Origin: Rhizobium sp. SG_E_25_P2
GTDB lineage: Bacteria; Pseudomonadota; Alphaproteobacteria; Rhizobiales; Rhizobiaceae
Length of the DNA: 64,000 nt
Reading direction: 5' to 3'
NCBI RefSeq assembly: GCF_029892285.1
Contig: NZ_JARXVM010000005.1
Coordinates: forward strand, 124,001-188,000
Shown: piece after piece, positions 57,670-64,000 of the stretch
How positions within the stretch are numbered: the first letter of the stretch is position 1
Layout: each line of letters opens with the position of its first letter
Notes under the pieces: model-generated
Databases searched by the model: none
What the model saw: the letters and a program-made list of their open reading frames with translations, nothing else
Told to the model about the DNA's origin: nothing
Program-made: the position numbers and the translations under genes

Positions 57670-60600
57670 ATGTCTGATTCTCAAACGCTCGTAGATAAAC
57701 TTCTTGATATTCCTTACTTTGCTGATCTTGTCGAACAGAACGGCGTGGATTGGCTGACCGATCTCCTCGAAACGCTTGAAACGACGGATTATGATGTCGA
57801 GGCGCTGACCTCCATCCTGTCGTCCAGTGATGAGGAAGACGCGTCCGACGAGATTTCGTCATTGCTCTCCTCGGCCACTAGCAGCATGTCGGACACCGAC
57901 CTGACGGTCGATGCAGCGGACGAATCTTCCGACTCCGAAGATGCCGACGACGAGGAGGAAGAAGAAGATTCCGTTCTCGCCGCCGCCAGTCGGTCTGATG
58001 CCGCCGCTGAGGATGACGAGACGACTGACGAGTCCGACGAGTCCGACGATGACAGCGCGTCCGATGACGGCTACGTGGATTGGGACGGCGAAAAAGTCAC
58101 GACCTTCTCGAACGCTGTCAGCGCGCCGCCGACTTTTCCCGAAGATGATCCCGGCAAATACACCTATTTGAAGAGCTTGTACTATGAGCGTCGCATGAGC
58201 CATGACTTTGGCGATGCGGCTAGTGATTTTGGTCTGAACGGCTTTTACCGCAAGATGAATCTTGGCGGCGGCAACGACCGGATCTTCACCACCTCCCTGC
58301 AGAGCGACGATCGCTTTGTGTCCGACAGCTACCATGTTTCGGGCGGCGAGGGGTCGGATACGCTGATCCTGCAGGAAGGTAACGGTTTCAACGTTAAACT
58401 CGACGGCTGGTCAAATTTTGGCGCCTATGGTGGTTGGGTTGAGATCACTGAAGTCGAAAACATCATCGGCTCGGCGGGCGACGACACCATCACTGGCACT
58501 GACGCCGCCAATATTCTCGAGGGCAGCGACGGCGACGACACGATCATCGGCCTGAAGGGCAATGACACGCTGACCGGCGGCGAAGGCGCCGATGCGATCA
58601 CCGCAGGCGTGGGCGACAATACGATCGGCGGGGGCTCCGGCAACGACACCATCATCGCCGATGCTGGCAACGATACGATCGATGGCGGCGACGGCGCGGA
58701 TTCCATCGACGGCGGCGAGGGCGACGACGTGATCGCCGGGGGCGATGGCGCAGACACGATCTTTGGTCAAGCGGGTGTGGACTCGATCGACGGCGGCGAA
58801 GGCGCAGACGTGATCGACGGCGGCGACGGCGTGAGCACGATCCTGGGCGGCGCTGGTTCCGACACGATCACCAGCGCGGCGGGGGCCGATGTGATCGACG
58901 GCGGCGACGACGACGACCTCGTCAAGGCGGGCAACGGCGCCAATTCCGTCGATGGCGGCGCAGGCGACGATACGATCGTCACCGGTGACGGCGACGACAC
59001 CATCATCGGCGGCGATGGAGCCGATGTCATCAAGGCTGGCGATGGAAGTTCGTCCATCAAGGGTGGCGATGGCGACGACAAGATTACCGCTGGCGACGGC
59101 ACATTCCATTCCGTCTTCGGCGGTGCGGGCGATGATCGTATTGAGGTTGGAGCAGGCGACGCCGTTCTCGATGGCGGCGACGGCTCAAACCGCATCATTG
59201 CCGGCGCCGGCGCGCATACGGTCACGGGCGGCGAAGGCGACGACCGTATCGAGCTGGGCGACGGTGATAATTCGATCTTCGGCGGGGCCGGGGCGGATAC
59301 GATCACTCTCGGCAAGGGGTTCGACACCATCACGGCTGGCGATGGCTCGGACACGATCAACGCGGGTGATGGGGGCGCTTCGATCTCTGGCGGGGCTGGG
59401 GACGACACGATCACCATCGGCGACGGCAAGTTCCACACCGTCCTTGGCGGCGAGGGCAGCGACCGCATCACCATCGGCGATGGCGACGCTTATCTCGATG
59501 GCGGCGACGGCTCCAATCGCATTATCGCCAACGACGGAGATCATACGGTGATCGGCGGCGAGGGCAAGGACCGCATCGTCCTTGGCAATGGCGACAATTC
59601 GATTTCTGGTGGAGCCGGAGCCGATACGATTATTGTCGGAAAAGGCTTCGATACCGTCATCGGCGCCGACGGCGCGGATATCATCAGGGTCGGCGATGGA
59701 GGCTCTTCCATCGACGGCGGCGAAGGCAATGATGATATCACGGCCGGCAATGGTTTCGACACTGTCAATGGCGGCGAAGGCAACGACAAGATCGACGTGG
59801 GCGATGGCGGCAGCACTGTAGTCGCCGGTATCGGCGACGATACGATCATTGCCGGCGCGGGTATCGACTCCATTCTTGCAGGCGTTGGCGCCGATCGGAT
59901 CGAAACAGGCGCAGGCGACGACTATATCGACGCCGGTTCGGGCGACGACACCGTCAAGGCTGGCGATGGCGACGATCGGATCAATGGCGGCGACGGCGCG
60001 GACAAATTATATGGCGATGCGGGCAACGACACGATCAACGGCGACGCCAACAATGACGTGATCAATGGCGGCGCCGGCTCAGACCGGCTGTCCGGCGGCG
60101 ACGGCGCCGACGTCATCGATGCCGGCGACGGCAATGACACGGTGTCTGGCGGTCTCGGTGACGATACGATCACCGGCGGGGCCGGCGTCGACGATATCGA
60201 CGGCGAAGATGGCGATGATGATCTTGATGGCGGCGCCGGCAATGACAATCTCGATGGCGGCGACGGCAACGACCTGATCAACGGCGGTCTGGGAGACGAT
60301 AGCATCGTCGGCGGGCTTGGAAACGATACGCTGACCGGCGGCGAAGGCGCGGATGCCGTCTATGGCGGCGAGGGCAAGGATGTCTTGAGCGGCGGTATCG
60401 GCGACGACACCATTTACGGTGAGGCCGGCAATGACCAGATCGATGGCGGCAACGGCGCCGACACGATTTCGGGCGGCGCGGGCAACGACACGATCACCGG
60501 TGGCGCGGGCCTGGATTCCATGTCGGGCGGCGACGGCGAAGACGTCTATGTCTATAGCTCGACGAAGGACAGCGGTCGCGTTGACCTCATGGACTTCATC

Positions 60601-60834
60601 TCGGACTTCAGTGTCTCCGAAGACAAATTCGACTTCAGCGAGTTCACTCAGGCCGACGAATTCGTCTTTAAGGGTGACGACGACTTCACCGGCGGCGGCA
60701 CGGCGGAAATTCGCTACGAGAAGATCTCGGGCGATACCTTCGTTCAGCTGGATCTCGATGGCGATGGCGTGGTGGACATGCAGCTCCAGCTCGACGGATC
60801 CCTGACATTGACCTCGTCGAACTTCTCGTTCTGA
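57670..60834 (+). CDS. Large RTX calcium-binding protein with acidic N-terminal linker
   Basis: A 1054-residue protein without a signal peptide, a likely type I secretion substrate. Residues 1-45 are a helical segment. Residues 55-145 are an extreme Asp/Glu/Ser-rich linker (SSDSEDADDEEEEEDSV). A unique region, 150-270, follows, then nearly continuous GGxGxDxIx nonapeptides from about 275 to 960. The final 95 residues (VDLMDFISDFSVSEDKFDFS to LTLTSSNFSF) are the secretion-signal region. Two tandem 109-residue blocks (59041-59367 and 59368-59694) are near copies. No enzymatic domain is visible, so an extracellular matrix, adhesion or S-layer-like role is the best guess. Confidence 0.9.
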   Translation: MSDSQTLVDKLLDIPYFADLVEQNGVDWLTDLLETLETTDYDVEALTSILSSSDEEDASDEISSLLSSATSSMSDTDLTVDAADESSDSEDADDEEEEEDSVLAAASRSDAAAEDDETTDESDESDDDSASDDGYVDWDGEKVTTFSNAVSAPPTFPEDDPGKYTYLKSLYYERRMSHDFGDAASDFGLNGFYRKMNLGGGNDRIFTTSLQSDDRFVSDSYHVSGGEGSDTLILQEGNGFNVKLDGWSNFGAYGGWVEITEVENIIGSAGDDTITGTDAANILEGSDGDDTIIGLKGNDTLTGGEGADAITAGVGDNTIGGGSGNDTIIADAGNDTIDGGDGADSIDGGEGDDVIAGGDGADTIFGQAGVDSIDGGEGADVIDGGDGVSTILGGAGSDTITSAAGADVIDGGDDDDLVKAGNGANSVDGGAGDDTIVTGDGDDTIIGGDGADVIKAGDGSSSIKGGDGDDKITAGDGTFHSVFGGAGDDRIEVGAGDAVLDGGDGSNRIIAGAGAHTVTGGEGDDRIELGDGDNSIFGGAGADTITLGKGFDTITAGDGSDTINAGDGGASISGGAGDDTITIGDGKFHTVLGGEGSDRITIGDGDAYLDGGDGSNRIIANDGDHTVIGGEGKDRIVLGNGDNSISGGAGADTIIVGKGFDTVIGADGADIIRVGDGGSSIDGGEGNDDITAGNGFDTVNGGEGNDKIDVGDGGSTVVAGIGDDTIIAGAGIDSILAGVGADRIETGAGDDYIDAGSGDDTVKAGDGDDRINGGDGADKLYGDAGNDTINGDANNDVINGGAGSDRLSGGDGADVIDAGDGNDTVSGGLGDDTITGGAGVDDIDGEDGDDDLDGGAGNDNLDGGDGNDLINGGLGDDSIVGGLGNDTLTGGEGADAVYGGEGKDVLSGGIGDDTIYGEAGNDQIDGGNGADTISGGAGNDTITGGAGLDSMSGGDGEDVYVYSSTKDSGRVDLMDFISDFSVSEDKFDFSEFTQADEFVFKGDDDFTGGGTAEIRYEKISGDTFVQLDLDGDGVVDMQLQLDGSLTLTSSNFSF
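59041..59694 (+). repeat. Two tandem 327-bp super-repeats within the RTX gene
   Basis: Codons at 59053 and 59380 (Ser-Ile-x-GG) and at 59104 and 59431 (Phe-His-Ser/Thr-Val) are each exactly 327 bp apart. The whole block in between aligns residue for residue: GDGSNRII, HTV.GGEG.DRI, GDNSI.GGAGADTI and KGFDT all recur. A third copy starts in phase at 59707 and then loses most of the unit. This is recent segmental duplication above the 9-residue repeat level. Confidence 0.8.
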
Positions 60835-60846
60835 TACCAGAATGTA

Positions 60847-60870
60847 AAATGGCGCCGAAAGGCGCCATTT
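60847..60870. terminator. Bidirectional hairpin after the RTX gene
   Basis: AAATGGCGCC (60847-60856) and GGCGCCATTT (60861-60870) form a 10-bp stem with a GAAA loop, 12 bp past the RTX stop and 16 bp before the end of the convergent DUF6101-like gene. The T-run is short in both directions. Confidence 0.7.
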
Positions 60871-60886
60871 CACGGCCGGGGCTGTA

Positions 60887-61453
60887 TCAGTCGCGGGCGA
60901 AGATCTCGCGGCCCTGAATTTTCATGCTCACGCCGAGATCGCCGGTCTTGCGGCGCACCAGGAAACGGGGGCGGCGGCTGGCGAAATAGGAATGGCGACG
61001 GCGCGGCTTTGCCGAGCGCGCAGCGACGTTCAACAAGTGATCATCCAACTGCCGCGCCACACCGTCGGCCTCGACCATCAGCATCGGGATGCGATAGGCT
61101 TCCGACCAGGCTCGCCAATCTGCGGCGATGTCGTAGAGGTCATGGGCGACAAGCAGCGGCACGCAGAAATTGGGATCAGTGTGGTGCAGTTCCAGCGTGA
61201 CGGTGACTTCGCCATTGCCATGATCAATGGCGCGGGCGGCGACGCCGGCGAAGACGCGGGACGGCAGGGCGATGGTGAGCGGCAAGCCGCTACCGGTCAA
61301 CATGCGCCGCATGACTGCGCCGCGCTCGTCGAGCGTCACAGTCACTTTGTCTTCTGCGCTGGCCACTTCATAGGTCAGCTGTTGGGGAAACAGGCCCGGA
61401 TCGAGCCTCAGGACATCGGTGGCCCAGGACGGTTGCATGACGGTGTTCGGCAT
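60887..61453 (-). CDS. DUF6101-like hypothetical protein
   Basis: A 188-residue cytosolic protein. It begins VMQPSWATDVLRLDPGLFPQ, with TVTLDERGAVMRRML, LPSRVFAGVAARAI and ITVTLELHHTDP-like sheets, and a very basic C-terminus (KPRRRHSYFASRRPRFLVRR). I recall this as the rhizobial DUF6101 family, usually encoded near ubiA, with no known function. A purine-rich AGGG precedes the ATG. Confidence 0.75.
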   Translation of the reverse strand: MPNTVMQPSWATDVLRLDPGLFPQQLTYEVASAEDKVTVTLDERGAVMRRMLTGSGLPLTIALPSRVFAGVAARAIDHGNGEVTVTLELHHTDPNFCVPLLVAHDLYDIAADWRAWSEAYRIPMLMVEADGVARQLDDHLLNVAARSAKPRRRHSYFASRRPRFLVRRKTGDLGVSMKIQGREIFARD

Positions 61454-61786
61454 TTTTCTTGACCCTGTTTTAGCTTGAGAGCTTCTGCTCTTCTCTGCGT
61501 TGGGACTTTGCGTCCTCTTTGATGGGGTCAGAATAGGCGGCGTCTGTTTTAGCCGACTTAAAAACTCTGGTTAAAAAACCTTTGTTGTGACAGATGGTTA
61601 GCAATTGCCCACCTGAATTGGTTTCATCCGGGTTTACGCTTGCGCTTCAATTTCTCCGGATCTGTCGACGATTTGTAAAGCAATCGACAGCGGCTATCGA
61701 CTGGTGTCTTGGGACCTCATAATCACCGGTAAGTTTCAGATAAGAACTCTGTGAGACAATCAGAAGGCGCGCGCGAAGGGTCTGTC
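61454..61786. other. 333-bp divergent control region
   Basis: Separates the DUF6101-like gene (leftward) and the DUF1217 gene (rightward). It holds an inverted repeat, CTGTCGA (61662-61668) and TCGACAG (61684-61690), around a 15-nt spacer, about 100 bp before the DUF1217 start. The rest is AT-richer promoter-like DNA. I see no ORF or RNA structure worth calling. Confidence 0.5.
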
Positions 61787-63955
61787 ATGGTCTCCACTTT
61801 TCTCACCTACGAAAACGTCAATCGGAACTACAAGGCCAGTCTCGACCGTGTGAAGAGCGACGCCGCGACCTCGCGCGAGGCGCAGTATTATCAGGAGAAT
61901 ATCGGCAAGGTGAAAACCGTCGACGAGTTCGTCGATGATTACCGCCTCTATTCCTACGCCATGAAGGCCTATGGTCTTGAGGACATGACATATGCCTCCG
62001 CCTTCATGAAGAAGGTGCTGAACAGCGACCTCACCGACGACAACTCTTTCGCCAACAAGCTGGCCGATCAGAAATATCGAGATTTTGCCGCCGCCTTCAA
62101 ATTTTCGAGCAATGATGCGCCCATTGTCCAGACCAGCAACCAGATCGACGGCGTGATCGACTCCTATCAGGACGAGATCGACAAGACCAACGAAGAGACC
62201 GCCGCCGCCAACGCCTATTACAAATCGGCGATTTCGGAGGTGAAGACGGTCGATGATCTGCTCGACAATTCGGGCCTGCGCGACTACGCGCTCAAGGCCT
62301 ATGGGGTGGACTCCCCCTATTGGAGCAAAGACTTCCTCACTAAGGTGTTGACCAGCGATGTTGACGATCCCGCGAGCTTCGTCAACCAGTTGACCACGGC
62401 TGATCGCAGGAACTACCAGGCGATGGCCAAGGCCTTCAATTTCAACGCCTCGGGCGCGCTCGACAGCGGGGTTGCCGCTCAGACTGCGGATCAAACCGCC
62501 GATACGATGTTCGCCTATACGAGCACGGTGCCCGGCCGCACGACGCCGGCGCTCGCAACGCTCAACAAGGAATATTACGAGACCAAGATCGGGACGATCA
62601 CCTCGGTCGACGAACTCGTCAACGACAGCCGTATGTTTGACTATGTCCGCAATGCCTATGGTTTGCAGGACGTGACGCTGCGCAGCACGCTCAAGAATAT
62701 CCTGACATCAGACCTGTCGGATCCCGCCAATTACGCCACCACGATGGGCGGCGCGAAATATGAAAAGGTGGCGGCCGCCTTCAATTTCGACACGGACGGC
62801 GCGATCAAGGGAACTGATGGGGCCCAGACGGCCAGCCAGCTTACGGAAACGTCAGCGGGTTATCTCATCGGTTATGACGACACACAGCAGCAGACCGACG
62901 ACGATCTCTACGACTATTATCGGCGGACGATCAGCACCGTTGAGAGCGTGGACGATCTTGAAGGCACCCCCAAGCTCTATGATTTCGTGTTGTCCGCCTT
63001 CGGTTTCGACGGCGCGACGAAAAAGACCGACATCGAGAAGGCGCTGACTAGCGAACTCTCCGATCCCACGAGTTTCGCGAGCGCCAACAAGGACAAGCGG
63101 TTCCAGGCGTTGACGGAAGCCTTCAACTTCGATGCCGAGGGCAATATGGAGGCGCCCAATCTGGCGCAATCCCAGGCCAATCTCCAGCAGATCGCCAAGG
63201 ACTATGTCGTTCGCAAGACGCGTTTCGGCAATGACGATGAGAAAGAAAAGGCCACCGAGGAGGCCAGCTATTACACCAAGACCATGCAGACGATCACCAA
63301 TCGCGACGACTTCCTCGCGGACACGCGCCTGACCGACATCGTGCTCGAAGCCTATGGGCTTGATCCCAAGGATGTCAGCAAGGATTTCCTCAAGCAGGTC
63401 ATGACCTCGGATCTGTCGGATCCAGACAGTTTCGCCAATCAGCAGACCGATCACCGCTTCGTGGAGATCGCCTCAATGTTCAATTTCACCGAGGATGGTG
63501 GTATTGCCGCAAAGACGCCTGGCGTGCAGGACGAGCATGGCCGGCTGACCACCGAATATCTCTATCTCCAGGAAAGCCTGGAAGACGAGACGGGGGCAGG
63601 TAGCGTCGGCGCCCAGCTCGCGCTGTATTTCCAACGCATGTTCCCGAGCGTCAACACGGCCTACGACATTCTCGGCGACAAGGCGCTGCTCGAAGTATTC
63701 CGGACCGCCTACCAACTGCCGACGGAAATGTCCTCGATGGACATCGACAAGCAGAGCGCGCTGGTCGAGAAATACATGGATTTCGAAGAGCTCCAGGATC
63801 CCGAAGAGCTGCAGAAATTCATCACCCGTTTTGCGGCCATGTATGATCTGCAAAACGATACGAGCAGCAATTCGGTGGTCAGCCTCTTCAGCAATTCGTC
63901 GTCGTCGATCAGCGCGGACACGCTGCTGTCGATCGCGCAGCTCAGAAACAGCTGA
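61787..63955 (+). CDS. DUF1217 multi-repeat protein, probably flagellum-associated
   Basis: A 722-residue soluble protein without a signal peptide, built from six repeats of about 115-130 residues. Five have the pattern VDELV.D.RLYDY..KAYGL, then LTSDLSDP.SFAN, then FNFD..G; the AYG/AFG boxes are KAYGLEDM, KAYGVDSP, NAYGLQDV, SAFGFDGA and EAYGLDPK. The sixth (TAYQLPTE) is divergent. DUF1217 genes are found inside flagellar clusters of rhizobia, so a role in flagellar structure or export is plausible. AAGGG lies before the ATG at 61787. The window ends 45 bp after the stop. Confidence 0.87.
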   Translation: MVSTFLTYENVNRNYKASLDRVKSDAATSREAQYYQENIGKVKTVDEFVDDYRLYSYAMKAYGLEDMTYASAFMKKVLNSDLTDDNSFANKLADQKYRDFAAAFKFSSNDAPIVQTSNQIDGVIDSYQDEIDKTNEETAAANAYYKSAISEVKTVDDLLDNSGLRDYALKAYGVDSPYWSKDFLTKVLTSDVDDPASFVNQLTTADRRNYQAMAKAFNFNASGALDSGVAAQTADQTADTMFAYTSTVPGRTTPALATLNKEYYETKIGTITSVDELVNDSRMFDYVRNAYGLQDVTLRSTLKNILTSDLSDPANYATTMGGAKYEKVAAAFNFDTDGAIKGTDGAQTASQLTETSAGYLIGYDDTQQQTDDDLYDYYRRTISTVESVDDLEGTPKLYDFVLSAFGFDGATKKTDIEKALTSELSDPTSFASANKDKRFQALTEAFNFDAEGNMEAPNLAQSQANLQQIAKDYVVRKTRFGNDDEKEKATEEASYYTKTMQTITNRDDFLADTRLTDIVLEAYGLDPKDVSKDFLKQVMTSDLSDPDSFANQQTDHRFVEIASMFNFTEDGGIAAKTPGVQDEHGRLTTEYLYLQESLEDETGAGSVGAQLALYFQRMFPSVNTAYDILGDKALLEVFRTAYQLPTEMSSMDIDKQSALVEKYMDFEELQDPEELQKFITRFAAMYDLQNDTSSNSVVSLFSNSSSSISADTLLSIAQLRNS

Positions 63956-64000
63956 TCGCGTTTCACTCCCGCATAAAGCCCGCAGACTGAACCGTGCTCC

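Noticed and set aside
58441-60540. Periodic DNA repeats that could be mistaken for a CRISPR array
   Set aside because: The period is 27 bp in frame with nonapeptides and there are no invariant repeats with unique spacers; it is a coding RTX array.
58411-60873. Series of antisense frames (Pro/Ser- or Ala/Val/Asp-rich) over the large RTX gene
   Set aside because: They are reverse reads of Gly-Asp nonapeptide repeats and owe their regularity to them.

Overview
The window is chromosomal DNA from an alphaproteobacterium, most likely of the order Hyphomicrobiales (Rhizobiales). The evidence is: split b/b' subunits in an atpI-B-E-F'-F operon; isocitrate lyase divergent from a ScfR/RamB-type regulator; a polyamine ABC operon potFGHI; separate glyQ and glyS; small families typical of rhizobia (DUF1217, DUF2007, DUF6101- and DUF6460-like); a direct-repeat LexA box of the alphaproteobacterial type; and a RIME-like palindromic repeat. 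Genus cannot be fixed from sequence reading alone. I see no tRNA, rRNA, insertion sequence, prophage or CRISPR array. Most of the window is ordinary housekeeping DNA with a few accessory inserts.

Layout. 1-3.8 kb: the 3' end of a chemoreceptor, a small gene, aceA and its probable regulator. 3.9-8.1 kb: potFGHI. 8.1-13.4 kb: a small membrane protein, acetoacetyl-CoA synthetase, two small genes with a transglutaminase-like protein, and an RTX calcium-binding protein. 13.4-16.3 kb: an exported pair, a vanadium-haloperoxidase-type enzyme and a CRTAC1-like FG-GAP/UnbV protein, translationally coupled. 16.5-19.7 kb: an operon for a galactose-type oxidative pathway (SDR dehydrogenase, dgoK, dgoA, SMP-30 lactonase), next to an orphan LuxR regulator. 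20.9-21.5 kb: a 600-bp gap that appears to encode two small RNAs on opposite strands. 21.5-27.1 kb: mrp, corA, kup and a SleB-type hydrolase.

27.2-33.7 kb: the F0 ATP synthase operon with its promoter and an internal terminator after atpE, then bluB under a cobalamin riboswitch, rnhB, a radical SAM protein and a glycosyltransferase-like protein. 33.8-43.2 kb: a complete chemoreceptor, then glyS and glyQ separated by a soluble sensor kinase/response regulator pair and by aroA, and a VOC protein behind a perfect SOS box. 43.4-49.3 kb: a P-type cation ATPase, then a conserved leftward block (small membrane protein, S49 protease, tRNA methyltransferase-like protein, DUF2007) divergent from polyprenyl diphosphate synthase.

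49.5-64 kb: a TPR protein ending in LysM, a RIME-like element, ispE, moaB, a DUF523 protein, an exported unknown, purD, a MipA/OmpV porin, ubiA, a 1054-residue RTX protein with a 109-residue tandem super-repeat, a DUF6101-like protein, and a DUF1217 multi-repeat protein. The last may mark the edge of a flagellar cluster.

No single locus is clearly a new multi-gene system. The best leads are the two small-RNA candidates around 21.0-21.4 kb, the TGTAAA operator array between aceA and its regulator, the haloperoxidase/CRTAC1 pair, the SOS-boxed VOC gene, the intra-operon atpE terminator, and the phenylalanine at position 101 of EPSP synthase.
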